A stretch of DNA of 64,000 nucleotides, taken from NCBI GenBank assembly GCA_010909165.1, contig MU008175.1, forward strand, positions 1 through 64,000, written 5' to 3'. The DNA is from Anthoceros angustus (taxonomy: Eukaryota > Streptophyta > Anthocerotopsida > Anthocerotales > Anthocerotaceae). How positions within the stretch are numbered: position 1 is the stretch's first letter; each line of letters opens with the position of its first letter. The position numbers and the translations under genes were made by a program. The notes beneath the pieces were generated by a model. The model saw only the letters and a program-made list of their open reading frames with translations. It was not told where the DNA came from and made no database searches. Shown here one piece after another: positions 34,407-46,800 of the stretch.

Positions 34407-34425
34407 CCCTTTGAGAAGTGGGTAT
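34407..34425 (+). pseudogene. 19-nt remnant of E3 integrase between two insertions
   Basis: CCCTTTGAGAAGTGGGTAT encodes PFEKWV, the conserved 'PFEKWG' block of gypsy integrases. It joins VPILLAP on the left of the solo LTR and SNFVDLY on the right of E2. It is the only E3 sequence left between the two insertions. Confidence 0.75.
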
Positions 34426-36571
34426 TGTGGGTGACCACATGGGTACTCGACCCCTTGAAAAGAGTGTTTTTGTTTTGTGTTTAAGTTGTGAGAATCGTGG
34501 GGTTGGAATGTGAAGTAGGTTAGGAAATAAGAAAAGTCTACTAGAGCCTAGTAGGAGGAAGAGAGTCTAGTCCCGATCCCGGATGTAACCTTGGAGGGTT
34601 GGTGCTCGACGGTTAACGCGTTGCTAGGGCTGATAAGGACTGTTGCTATGACAACAACCGACGGGAGCTGTTGCTATGGTAGCAACCAAGTCGGAGTTAT
34701 TTTCCGATAAATTCGGAAAACCTATTTGGGCGAAATCACGTGGAAATAATGGAAGTAACAGGGGAACATGGAGGTACTTGATCCATGCCTTGACCACCGG
34801 ATCCTACCTATGGGTTGGACTCTTATGGAGGAGACTTTCAGACCCATCCGGATTCAAGAGCTCACCGAGGAGGAGTACTGCATCATGAGCACAAGAGAGG
34901 GAGGAGTCCAGCCGAGGAGGTGGAGATTTTGTGGAGAGATTGCCCAACCAGCCAAGAGGAGAGAGCAAGAGGAGAGCATGGGCTAGGAGGCCTAGGAGGC
35001 CTAGAGAGATAATAGGGTAAGTGACTAAAATACAGAGGCCCATGTGTTATAGATCAGAATCTTATCCTCTCTTAGTGGATGATTAAGAGATAGGCCTCTA
35101 GGATTGGTAGGCTAAGACCGATTGGTATTTTGGCAAGCGCCAAGCTACTTTGTGGGTGATCTTGGGTATAAGAGGCACCCTCTTGATGAAATGTAAGCAA
35201 TGTTGGTTTAAGGTCTTGGTGTTTGGGGCGAGCACGGGTTTGGGGGTACCGGATCCAAAGGTCGTAAGTCTAGACACGCTTTGTCACGGAGAAGCCAAGA
35301 AGACCACTGTTGCCTAGATCCGGTGGCCGATCCGCAAGGGTGGTGGAAAGCAAGGGAGGGAGCCTTGAGGTCTCCTTGGAGGGAGTTTCAAGGTCAAGAG
35401 GAAGGGGTTGTGAAGCCGGGAGGCTGTCCAGACTCTTCCTCATTCCTCTTAGTCTAGTACTCACCTTGTGTTTTGAGTTTCGTGTGTGTTGAGGTCGGGT
35501 GTTTCGGGAGAAGAGAGGGGAGCTGTGTGAGGAGAAGACAAGGGAGCCTGTGTGTGGAGGAGAAGTCAAGGAAAGTCAAGTGAGTTGGAGGCCCGTGGGC
35601 TTGTGTGTTTGGAAAATGAGAGGGAAAGTGAACTGAGAGAAGTGGAGAATGGACATGGAGAGTTGCTGATTGGCTGTTTGAGAGGAGTAAGAAGGACTGA
35701 GAAGTCTGTAAGTGATGTTTGTGTTGTCAAGAAGAGAGTGTGAGTGGAGGTTGAAGATCCGTGAGTGGATGAGACGGAATGATTGCGGAGGTAGAAACAA
35801 GTATTTTGAGAGTTGGTGAAGGGCTGTAAGGGCCTGGATGAGAACCTTGTAAGGACTGGAGAGGCTGTGAGTCAGGAAGTGGAGATTGAATGGGGCGGTG
35901 AGGTGTGAGAACAAGGAGAGTTGAAGAGAGTTCCGGGAGACTTGGAGAGTGTGGGAGGATCTGAGAGGCACCTCAAGGGGCTGTGAGAGCTGGAGAGGTC
36001 TGTATGGAGCTTGGAAGGTGAGCTGAAAGGCGGAGGAGAGACAAGGAAGTCAAGAAGTGCAAGAGAAGGGGTAGTTTGTGTGAGGCAACCCTTTATGGGA
36101 GTTGTCCTAGGTTTAGGTTTAGAGATTAGGGTTAGCCGGCTGCTTAGTTGTCCATAAATAGTGTGTGGAAAAGGTGACACGTGGCTAACTCGATTGGTGG
36201 ATCTAACTGTGGATAGATAAGAGAGAGGGTGTCCAACCTTATCCACTTGGATCCCCAAGTGGGTCCCACCTTCTATTAATAGCCGACTGATCCCAAGGTG
36301 GACCCCACCGCTGTAAAATAGAGGGTGGTTGCTAAGATAGCACCGTCTGCGCTGCTAAGGGTAGCGCGTGGCTAAGATAGCCATGTGTCCGAGTTAGGAT
36401 AGTAGCTGGTCTCAGAATCGCTAGATGTTTGGTGTCCGTGTTTGGTTGATTGGCTATGTTTTGGTTGTCTTGACACGAAATCACTCCTTGGGTACGAATC
36501 TCAAGTCTACAACGATAAAGAGGGTAAATGTGGCCTCTTTGTGACCACTTGGTTTAGAAAATCACTCCACA
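34426..36571 (+). repeat. E2 5' LTR (2146 bp)
   Basis: It begins TGTGGGTGACCAC and ends ATCACTCCACA, colinear with 40927-43084. In a roughly 195-nt block compared by eye (35100-35295 against 41597-41785) there are about six or seven short gaps but only two or three substitutions. Confidence 0.9.
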
Positions 36572-36574
36572 TTT

Positions 36575-36590
36575 TGGCGCCGCTGCCGGG
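36575..36590 (+). other. E2 primer binding site (tRNA-Asp type)
   Basis: TGGCGCCGCTGCCGGG lies 3 nt after the 5' LTR. It is identical in type to the E3 site, which places E2 in the same broad Tat/Athila-like group. Confidence 0.9.
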
Positions 36591-36699
36591 AGTGTCATTG
36601 TTGTCAAGACCTTAGAGTAGACTAACCTTGTCTAGTAGTGTATTAGGAGTCTTGAGTGTGATACATGGATGCTACCCATTGAGTGAAAGTTCCGACTCA

Positions 36700-37900
36700 C
36701 CGTGAAGAGAAGACTCAAAGAAGAAGACAACGCGTGGAGCGAGGAAGGGCCGCGCATCGAGTCGAGGAGAGCACAAGAAGCAACGCACGCTGGAGGAGCC
36801 AAGAAGCAAGCGCCTAGGATCGATGTACCATCCTCTTCTCGACCTCCGTTGAACTTGTGTACTGAACTCAAAGAACTTTTGGACAGGCTAACAGAGATCC
36901 ATTGCTAGACCAACAATCGCGTTGCTGGGATAGTGACGATCGCCATGGCGACTCCTTTTGCAATAACTACGCAACCATACCACCGTATGGAGAGAAGAAG
37001 GGTATGAAGATCCGAGAGTTTGTTGAACGCTTTGAGCAACTAACCATTGCAAATCAGAACTGGGGATCTCAGATTCAACTCTTCTACCGGTGCCAAGAGG
37101 GAGTACCTCAAGGCATCAAGACTCAAAGAACCTTCAACGAATCAAGAAAGCCTTTTGTGAGAGGTTGGGGAATAGATGTAGAAGGCTACGTGTTGTCAAA
37201 GTTGGAGTTTTGAGGAGAAGAAGGAAGGAGACCTTGCAAGCTTATGTTGAGAGGTTTCTTAACTTGCGTGATCGTAGTGGTCCTCACTCGATTATGTGCC
37301 ATTCGGTGGTTGCTAAGGGGTTAGATCCGAGATGGGCCGACATGTGAGGTGCAAGCGGAGAAGGACGAGACAAGGCCATCAAGGCGGCACTCAACTACGA
37401 AGAATCCAACTCCTTGGACAAGAAGAAGCACAAGAAGGAAAAGAGCAAGAAGAAGAAGTCCAAGCGAGGGAAGAAGGACAAGGGATCTTCGTGGAGGAAG
37501 AATCTTGAGGAGAGTGACTCTCTCAAGACTCAGACTGGAGGACTCTTCCTGAGGATGGCAGACGGAGGAAGAATCCTCAAGACGAGAGACGCAGAAGAAG
37601 AAGAAGGTTGACATCGCTAAGAAGAAACCAGAGGCTCGAGGATCAAGGGAGCTGGCTGAGGCTAAACAAGAGGTTGCTAGTGCCAAGAAGGAAGTGGAAC
37701 AAGTCAAGAAGGAGGCTGAAGTCGCAGTCAAGAAGGTGCAACAGAAGAAATGAAGATGGAGGAAATGATGAGCAGAAGTTTCACCTCAACGCCGTGAAGG
37801 AGCATGAGAAGAGGAGAGCGCATCCAAAGGCTGGCTAACTGCTTTGTTCCACTTGTGGCCAGCCAGCCACACCAAGTCCAACTGCATGTGGCCAAGGTGC
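36700..37900 (+). pseudogene. E2 gag (broken)
   Basis: Frames in order give GMKIREFVERFEQLTIANQNW (36995-37060), then ETLQAYVERFLNLRDRSG (37230-37284), a typical plant retrotransposon gag block. A strongly basic KKKHKKEKSKKKKSKRGKKD stretch follows (37418-37480). Near 37845-37900 a remnant of a zinc knuckle appears as LWPASHTKSNC, with the first cysteines lost by frameshift. Gag would form the particle and bind RNA. Confidence 0.65.
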
Positions 37901-39059
37901 ACATGCTCGCCACGAGGAGGAGGAAGAGGATCGCCTGGAGGATACCTACCGATCCGTGGAGGTTTCCAAGGACAACAAGACCCAAGAGCCCATCCGCCGA
38001 TCAAAATTCCATGGGGCCGGCATTCGTAACAAACCAAGTGCCTGTGGTTGCTAACCAAGCAACGGTGTGGTTCAACAACCGTAGGGGGCTTTGGTCATTA
38101 TGCAATAGTCCATCGCCAACAGTGCCAATGGTGACTACGAACTACTGCCAAGACGCAAACAACAGGTCATGTAGCGGGAGTGTCACTTGCCCAAACCAAG
38201 GAAGATCTCAATTGCTCAACCACCGTGGGGAGTTCAAGCGCATCAAGGAGCCGTGGCAGCCATGCACGTGGAGGATGCCCTTATGGTCGCTTTGGGAGGA
38301 TGCGGAAGCCATGGTGTTGGGAGCTAGATGGACTGGGGTGCAGGAGACTACTACGGAGAGCAGCCATGGTCAGGCGCACTAGGAGTGAAAAGCTAGGAGG
38401 AAGTCATGGAAGAAGAAAGAGACGGAGGTGGAATCACCACAAAGTCAAGAGAGCACTCCAAGCCCGGAGGGAACGGATCCGAGGAGACACTTGAGAAGGA
38501 GAACCCCGAAGGAAGAATCAAGGAGTGAATCGCCTCATGGCCGGAGAAAAAGAAGTTCCAAAGAAAAGGGAGAGGAAACCCGAGTTTCCACCGGACGGCG
38601 CCGGAAGTCATGGAGATGATAGAGGAGGAATTGACCAAGACAAAAACCGCCGAGCTCGTGATCCTCGAGATCGCAGAAGTCCTCCGCTTAGCAACCGCCG
38701 CCAGCAGCAAGCAACCGACGCTAAGGGAGCAACCGCGATGGGAAGAAGGAGGGACCGATCGAGGACCATTTAACCTTGCCAAGCCATCATGGATCAGCAA
38801 TTTGCCATCACGCTTTGGTCAACTATTGAAGGACAACCAAGTACATGCAACAAGTTCGGAGGGCCTTGCAAGAAGCGCAACCCCAAGAGGAAGAGGCGAT
38901 TGCCCAAGCCGGACCAAGGGTGCTGACCCCTACCAACCTAGTGTCCATGATAGACCAAGGCCGGAGTGCAAGTGGAGATCGGCCGTGTCATCAAGCGGTT
39001 CCCTTGGAATCGGATCCGGGTGAACATCATGACGGAAGGGATAGCGAGGAAGCTTGGGT

Positions 39060-39310
39060 TGGACATTGAGCATACCACCAAGGTCAGATTACGACATGTC
39101 AAAAATGCACTGTGGGAGAATCAAGGGGAGTAACCACCATCATAGGGACCATTCCCTATCTCATGGACTATGTGGTTATCCAAAGACAAGGCGCCGGTAC
39201 GACATCCTATTGGGAAGGACCCGTCAGATGGCTCAAGATGCAAGATGACTTGGGGAGGAAGGAAGTGGCTTTTAAGCCAATGGATTGGGACCCCAAGACA
39301 AGGAGGGCCG
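39060..39310 (+). pseudogene. E2 protease remnant
   Basis: Overlapping frames carry VTTIIGTIPYLMDYVVIQ and RYDILLGRTRQ, then KEVAFKPMDWD. This matches the C-terminal half of gypsy retropepsins ('...YDILLGRPWL'). The catalytic Asp was not located. The next 500 bp, where RT should begin, have no RT motif. Confidence 0.6.
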
Positions 39311-39959
39311 AATGTTTGAGTTGGAGCAGGATACCACCGTGGGGAGACTCCTACAGAACGGAAGGATACACATCACCGGAGAAACATCCGACTGGAGGAA
39401 GAAGGAGAGAAATTGGACAAGTTTCCTTTTGCACATATCGCATGGTCGATGAGGAGGAGGAGTATAGGAGGGACATCCCTTACTCCTGTGGACCGCTTTG
39501 GTTTCATGGAGGACCGCACCATGAGGAGAGGAGGCTGCTAACGAGGCTTGCTGAAGCTTGCTAGGTTGCTAAGGAAGCAACAGATTCAAAAGGCGGTTGC
39601 TAAGGAAGGATCGAGGTGAGCAGTGAAAGGGAAGCCTTGGGATGGTGTATTCAACGGAGAAGGTGGAGTGTGATCAAGAAGATCATTTTCCGGATGAAGC
39701 TTTCCGGAGGAGGATGAGGAGAGTGCTAGGCCCAATGCCAAGTTGACGAAACGGAGTACAAATGAGAAGGAGGAGAAGTTTTGCACCTATGAGGAGGTCT
39801 TTCATTTTTAGCAAGTCGAATAATGACTGTCACTGAATGAGGGTTGTTCCTATACTTCGCACTGCTGTTAAGCGCGGAGACAAGCCGCATGGTAGGGGCA
39901 GATGGAGTTGAGAGGTTGTGGGTCAAGGATGGTCAAAGGACCGGGTTCTCGCCGCCTTG

Positions 39960-40640
39960 CATGAGGAGGAGGCCGGAGGTCACTATGCGCCGCCAACGTG
40001 ACTGTAAGAAGATCTTGGAGGCGGTGGTATTGGTGGCCAACCTTGCACGCCGATGCTAGGGAGTTCATCCGCCAGGATGCATGTCAAAGGGTTGGGAAGC
40101 CAACTAGGACCACACTGGCCATTGGTCCCTATCCTAGCCTTGGCGCCGAGAAGTGGGGATTGACTTGCAATGATTCACCCAAGACCAAGGGGAGCCGAAT
40201 CAATATATTCGGTAGCAACGGACTCGCACTGCATGTTGGAAGCTCAAGCCTTGCCCGTGGACAAAGAAATGTGGTGGCGTTCTGTTGAGCACATCATCAC
40301 AGACGGTGCCCGTTGAACGGTTAGCAGGAGTACCCATTTCATCAACGGTGATCTCACACATGGTGGAGTACTTCAACGCCACAGAAGACCACCCCTACAA
40401 CCCCAAGGCGAATGGACTCAGGAGAAAGCTAATGGTTGCTTTGCAGATCCTCAACAAGTTGATCATCACCTACACCTACGATTGGGACCGGAAGCTTCAC
40501 TCAGGGACAGATAGCGGAGAAGGTGACCACACAATGACCCCTACTACCTCACCTATGGGCACTCACCATCATGCCCATTGAGTTTGAAGTGCCAACGTTG
40601 AGAGTCCATATAAGAGGATGACGGTGGAGGAGAGCCGCTT
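39960..40640 (+). pseudogene. E2 integrase (frameshifted)
   Basis: Motifs in order are YWWPTLHADAREFIRQDACQRVGKPT (about 40025-40110; one Cys of the HHCC finger is lost), the 'APKTKGSR' block (40180), VISHMVEYFNATEDHPYNPKANG (40349-40420, the 'HH..Y.PKANG' core block), then LIITYTYDWDRKLHS (40458-40503) and 'IEFEVPTLRV' (about 40577-40605). Several frameshifts are present. Confidence 0.8.
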
Positions 40641-40926
40641 GGAGAGGCTCATAGGCTTTGTTCAGCACATGGAGAAGGAACAAGCCTTGGCGCCCTGAGT
40701 AACGGAAGAGGAAGGAATGGCATGACCGGTTGCAAAAACAAGAGTACGTTGTTCGGGACTTGCTATTGTATGACAGTACATGCACTGGAAGCTGCATCTT
40801 AGATGGATGGGTCCCTGTGTGCAGGCAATGGATCCATACCAAAAGAACTGATGGACTGCTACAACGGGTCAATGGTTGGCGTGAAGAAGTATTACTAAGT
40901 TGGGACGCCAACAAATGAGGGGGGAG

Positions 40927-43084
40927 TGTGGTGACCACATGGGTACTCGACCCCCTGAAAAGGAGTGTTTTTTTGTTTTGTGTTTAAGTTGTGAGAATCG
41001 TGTGGAGTTGGAATGTGAAGTAGGTTAGGAAATAAGAAAAGTCTACTAGAGCCTAGTAGGAGGAAGAGAGTCTAGTCCCGATCCCGGATGAACCTTGGAG
41101 GGTTGGTCGCTCAGGCTAACGCGGTGCTAGGCCGTTGATACCGTGACTGTTATGACAACAACAACTGGGAGCTCGCTCTATGGTAGCAACTAAGTCGGAG
41201 TTATTTTCCGATAAATTCGGAAAACCTATTTGGGCGAAATCACGTGGAAATACCCGAAGGAAGTGTGGGGAACATGGAGGTACTTGATCCATGCCTTGAC
41301 GCAGGATCCTACCTATGGGTTGGACTCTTATGGAGGAGACCCACCGACCCATCCAGGATTCAAGAGCTCACCGAGGAGGAGTACTGTGCTGCGAGCACAA
41401 GAGAGAGAGGAGGAGTCCATGAGGAGGTGGAGATTTTGTGGGAGAGTTGCCCAACCACCAAGAGGGAGGAGAGCAAGAGCAAGGGAGGCCTAGGAGGCCT
41501 AGAGAGATAATAGGGTAAGTGACCAAATAGAGGCCCATGTGCTATAGATAGATCAAATCTTATCTTCTTAGTGGATGTAATTAAGAGATAGGCCTCTAGG
41601 ATGGTAGGCTAAGACCGATTGGTATTTTTGGCAAGCCCAAGCTACTTTGTGGGTGATCTTGGGTATAAGAGGCCTCTTGATGAAATGTAAGCAATGTTGG
41701 TTTAAGGTCTTGGTGTTTGGGGTGAGCACGGGTTTGGGGGTACCGGATCCGGCCGTAAGTCTAGACATGCTTTGTCCAGAGAAGCCAAGAAGACCACTGT
41801 TGCCTAGATCCGTGGCCGATCCGCAAGGGTGGTGGAAAGCAAGGGAGGGAGCCTTGAGGTCTCCTTGGAGGGAGTTTCCAAGGTCAAGAGGAAGGGGTTG
41901 TGAAGCCGGGAGGCTGTCCAGACTCTTCCTCATTCCCTTCAGCTAGTCTAGTACTCACCTTGTGTTTTGAGTTTCGTGTGTGTTGGAGGTCGGGTGTGGG
42001 AGAAGAGAGGCGGGAGCCCGTGTGTGAGGAGAAGACAAGGCGGGAGCCTGTGTGTGTGGAGGAGAAGTCAAGGAAAGTCAAGTGAGTTGGAGGCCTGGGC
42101 TTGTGTGTTTGGAAAATGAGAGGAAAGTGAACCGTGAGAGAAGTGGAGAATGGACATGGAGAGTTGCTGATTGGCTGTTTGAGAGGAGTAAGAAGGACTG
42201 GAGAAGTCTGTAAGTGATGTTTGTGTTGCTGAAGAAGAGAGCTGTGAGTGGAGGTTGAAGATCCCGTGAGTGGATGAGACGGAATGATTGCGGGAGGTAG
42301 CTGAACAAGTATTTTGAGAGTTGGTGAAGTGCTGTAAGGGCCTGGATGAGAACCTTGTAAGGACTGGAGAGGTGCTGTGAGCTGTGAAAGTGGAGATTGA
42401 ATGGGGCAGTGAGGTGTGAGAACAAGGAGAGTTGAAGAGAGTTGCTGGGGAGACTTGGAGAGTGTGGGGAGGACTGAGAGGCACCTCAAGGGGCTGTGAG
42501 AGCCGGAGAGGTCTATGGAGCTTGGAAGGTGAGCTGAAAGGCGGAGGAGAGACAAGGAAGTCTAAGAAGTGCCGCAAGAGAAAGGGGTAGTTTGTGAGCT
42601 GCAACCCTTTATCGTGAGTTGTCCTAGGTTTAGGTTTAGAGATTAGGGTTAGGGCCGCTTAGGTTGTCCATAAATAGTGTGTGGAAAAGGTGACACGTGG
42701 CTAACTCGATTGGTGGATCTAACTTTGTGGATAGATAAGAGAGGGTGTCCAACCTTATCCACTTGGATCCCCAAGTGGGTCCCACCTTCTATTAATAGCC
42801 GACCTGATCCCAAGGTGGACCCCACTGCTAAAATAGAGGGTGGTTGCTAAGATAGCAACCGGGTCCGTCCTGCTAAGGTAGCAATAGCAGGTCGCGTAAG
42901 ATAGCCACAGTGTCCGTGTGTTAGGATAGTAGCCTCGGTCTCAGAATCGCTAGATGTTTGGTGTCTGGTTTGGTTGATTGGCTATGTTTTGGTTGTCTTG
43001 ACACTAAATCACCCCTTGGGTACGAATCTCAAGTCTACAACGAGCAAGAGGGTAAATGGCCCTTTGTGACCACTCGAAAATCAA
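40927..43084 (+). repeat. E2 3' LTR (2158 bp)
   Basis: This is the partner of 34426-36571. It follows a polypurine tract directly and lacks about six bases just before its right end, compared with the 5' LTR. Confidence 0.9.
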
Positions 43085-43880
43085 TGTATCTAATTTCGTG
43101 GACCTATATGTACCAACGACGAGGCACACACAAACCGGTACATTTTGGTGGCAACGACTATTGCACCGTGGGTGGAAGCAACGCATTAGAACGGATCATG
43201 AGCACGGGCCAAATTCTCTACGAAAAACATCATCACAAGGTACGGTGTCCGCTGTACCGGTAAGCGATCGGGAACCCATTTCCTCAATGATGTGATAACC
43301 GCAATGACGGACTATTTCGCATCACACATCGTAAAACGGCCCCTACAACCCAAGGCCAACGACCGACGGAGAAGACCCGGACTTATCCGCCGATCCTCAA
43401 TAAGCTTACGCTAACTATGCACGATCGATACAAAGCTACCATCGGCGGGCTCGTAACGAGAAGGTAACCAAACTCAGATTACTCTCGTATGGGCACTCAC
43501 CCGCGCCGTAGAGTTTGAGGTGCCAACCGGTCATGATGGAGGCGCTTAACGGATGAAGAGAGCCAACGAGCGCTGGGTTGCTAGAAAAGATACGAGGGAA
43601 GAGGCAACAATAATGCAATGCATGTAATCAACGAAACTATGGCATGATAGCGCCTAGAATCGTGGAGTATGTGAAGGAGGAGATCCGCCTCCTTACGATA
43701 CCGACATATGCACTTTCCGTAAACCCACCTATGGATGGGACCTTACCAAGTGGTCAGTATACGCCAATGGGTCCGCTCACCGGGCTTGGATGGTGAATTG
43801 CCGCCCACTCGGTGAACGGGTGGCGGTGAAAAAGTAATACGCTTAGTGTTGGCGAGACGCCAACAGTGAGAAGGGGAGTA
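43085..43880 (+). pseudogene. E3 integrase, C-terminal part, and polypurine tract
   Basis: The frame at the start reads SNFVDLYVPTTRHTQ, then in a neighbouring frame HFGGNDYCTVGGSNALERIM...LYEKHHHK, matching 'RYILVATDYCT.WVEA.AL' of gypsy integrases. Later remnants include 'SIGTHPRR-VEFEVPTG' (about 43485-43530). A purine-rich GAGAAGGGGAGTA (43868-43880) directly precedes LTR2 and is the polypurine tract. Confidence 0.75.
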
Positions 43881-46800
43881 TGTGGACTACGGACTTCCCT
43901 TGGGGTTAACAGGTAGGTTTGTTTTTTTTTGTAGGAGCGAAGGATAAAATGAGGCGGGGAAATAAGCATGGAGCAGCACTGGACGCAAGACTGAGTATAC
44001 TCCGACCCCGAGTGAGGAACGCATCCGACCTACTATGGCGCGCCAGTAACGGATAAGTCCGACCCACCTGTGACCAGCAGATAAGTACGCCAAAGTAACT
44101 TAGAGTTGAGCCGAGGACGGACCAGCGCCACGACCCCCGAGTGGAGGACGGCATGCACCGCCAGACTGAATTGCCAGGCCGTTATAGCAGTATTCACGCC
44201 GGGATCGCGCGCGCGTAAAGGCCGAGTACGCGCGCGCGAAGGCCGCAGTAGCGGAGGCGAAGGTCGCATGCACCTGCACTGCGCTACGACAGTGGAAGAG
44301 GCGCCTCCGCCCGCTTCCCGGGCGCGCCAAGGGGAAGGTCCGCGCACCGAGACACCGCGATCTCGGGCCCGCCCCGCTCGCGTATCTCGTGACGCCAGAC
44401 GCTCGCGCGCTCACCGCTGAGGTTGGAGCACAACGCGCGAAGAAGGCGCAACGCGCCGCCTCTCCGGCAAGCCTACAAAGAACCAAGGGAGGAGAAGGCG
44501 ATGGCACCCAAAAGCCCGCGGAAGTTTGGGAGCCATGGAACCTGTGGAGCGCAACATTGTGACCCGCGCTATCCGGACTTTTGGGCCCCGGCCCGGAAGG
44601 TGAGAATTGGTGCAGGAGTGGCATTTGGATGTGTTCCATGGTCCGACGCTCGACAGTCACCGTCCGGAGTTCGCCCGAAAATGCCGGGCGGCGGCGGTCA
44701 AGGAGGTGCGGTCCAAGAACCTCCGGAGGACCCAAGGCGATGGACCTTGAGGTCCCGAGGGCGCCTACAACCGCCCAAAGGAGGAAGAAGGGGAGTGCCG
44801 AGCCCCTCAAGGCGAAGGGGAAGATAGGGCCGCCACGCCGGGCGATGCCGAGGCTCGACGCACCACCAACGGTATCGATATCCGACCGCTGATACCGGCG
44901 TAGCCCGATCATTGTCCATCGAACGCCACCAAGGTGGATCACCTTGGTGATAACTGCTGGTATTCCCCGCATGCGCTGCAGCTGGGAAGAGGGCGACTGG
45001 GAAGGATTATTTTCGCCTGCTTAGCCGAGGCTCGCAAGCTCGTGGACCGAGAAGCCTCGCCATCTGGGCCGCCCCATACCGATCCATGGGGGGCATTTCG
45101 AGCTCCTCAAGGAAGGAGAGCTTGAGCGAGCGCCCGAAAGGACCGAGGCCCCGCCGGAAGTGGAGCGCAAGGGCGCCGAGGAGGAGGCCGATCGTCAAAA
45201 GCCAAACGGACCCGGAGGAGGACGATCGAGGATTCCGACCCATACGCTGAACGGACCCCTCACCACCTGTGGAAGTATGGAAGAAATTCCCGCCCTCCTC
45301 CCGTGCCCCAACCAGCAGCCCCACAGAAGCGGCCCGACCCCAGCCCCCGCCACCCACAACCCCTACCGAGGAGCCCGACCTGTGAGGGAGCCAAGAGACG
45401 CAAGACCACGGCTATTAACGCGCACCGACGGTGCAAGACTTACCCCGCCCACCTGAGTGGCAAGAAGCGAGGAAGCAAGGAGGGCGTAAAGGGACGCCTG
45501 TGGAGCAGGAGGACACGCAGCACTGCACGAGCCGGGTCCTGCCGCCGATGAAGGGGCAAAAGGCTTGCTCCCGGACTCTCACCTCCTCCGAGCCCTGTGA
45601 GAAAAGGGCGAGAAGGAGCTCGCGCCAAAAGGGCCAAGGAGGGTGAAGCTGAGCCAAGACTCGTGACCTAAGGGTCCCGACAGGAGAACCCACCGACTTA
45701 CTCGGACAATGGTATGGAGGTCCTCGACTGCGGAAATGCCGGCCCCGCCACGGACTTTGTGGGAGCCTCACAGAGCGCCGTGGAAGAAACACGGTCCTGC
45801 TACCGCCATGGATGTATGCTGGGGTCTCGCGGGATGGCCGAGAAGACCTGTGGAGGTAGAAGCCACCGAGGCGCATGGTACTCCTCCAGTGAGCTTGAGG
45901 GAGCCCAGGAGGCAGAAGGAAGGCAAGCTCGGCCGGAGGAGGGAAACGGGAGGCCGAGAGGGAGGTCCGTCCATCCGCAAGGACCGACAAATTCCTTCAC
46001 CGAGGAGCACCAAGCAGCTAAGGAGGCCCAAGCGGCCGAGGACCTCCGCAGTGAGGGGCGAGCGCAGCAGAAGCGGAGGGCGCCCGGGCGAAGCGTAACG
46101 GGCGCGGACCGCGAGGCAGCTGACCGACCAGCCAAGCCGAGAGGCCTGTGAAGGTGGCCAAGGAGGCGAGGCCACGGCTGGCCGATCGCGATCACTATCG
46201 GCGTGATCGAACCGGAGGGAGGCCGAGAGCCACGCCAACAAGGCCGAGCAGGGAGCAAGCACGACGAGCCGTGCAAACACGGAGGCCAAGACCCGGAAAT
46301 CGGGACCCTGTGCACTGCAGGAGGTAGAAGGGAGGCGGCAGGAGTTGAGGACAAGAAGGACACCTTGGAGTTACAACCAAGACGCTGCTTGAGCAAGGAA
46401 TTCTCAATGAGAGAATCCAGACTTCGAGTGAGATAGAGCGCCCGCCTCGCCTCAAGATGGAGCAGGAGGTGGCGGAGCAAGCGCGACGCCCAGCCAAGAA
46501 GTTCGCAAGGAGAGATGGAGGATCCTGACTCGCCCGGAGGTGGAGCAAAGAAGGCAGGAGATGGAGGACCGCAAAGGAGACTTTGAGTCAGCCCAAACTA
46601 TCATTGAGAGGAATGGTACAGGACATGGTCGCGACCGAAATAGAGCGGCCTCCTGATGAGCGACGCGATGGAACAGGAGCAGTGACGCCGCCGAGATGGA
46701 GAAGGGCTCGGCGAAGCCCGCAGCCCGCCGACGTCTGAGCGGAGATGGCGGAGTTAATGCAATGGACAAAGAGGCGAGGGCCGAAGGGTGCAAGAAGCCC

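Larger units (their letters stand above)
34426..43084 (+). mobile_element. E2: Ty3/gypsy element inserted in the E3 integrase
   Basis: LTRs are 34426-36571 and 40927-43084. The tRNA-Asp-type primer site is at 36575-36590 and the polypurine tract GAGGGGGGAG at 40917-40926. Left flank GGTAT and right flank TGTAT (43085-43089) give a 5-bp target duplication with one mismatch. The interior (4.3 kb) has gag, a protease remnant and integrase. RT and RNase H are not recognisable, so the element is deleted internally and was probably non-autonomous. It is the youngest nested layer together with the solo LTR. Confidence 0.9.

Noticed and set aside
41884-42604. Long Ser/Pro-rich minus-strand frames (up to 223 codons)
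   Set aside because: Antisense to the E2 LTR. The paired LTR at 35400-36260 has them broken differently.
44100-44972. 290-codon minus-strand open frame
   Set aside because: Antisense to LTR2. The matching region of LTR1 is broken into shorter frames, and no motif is present.
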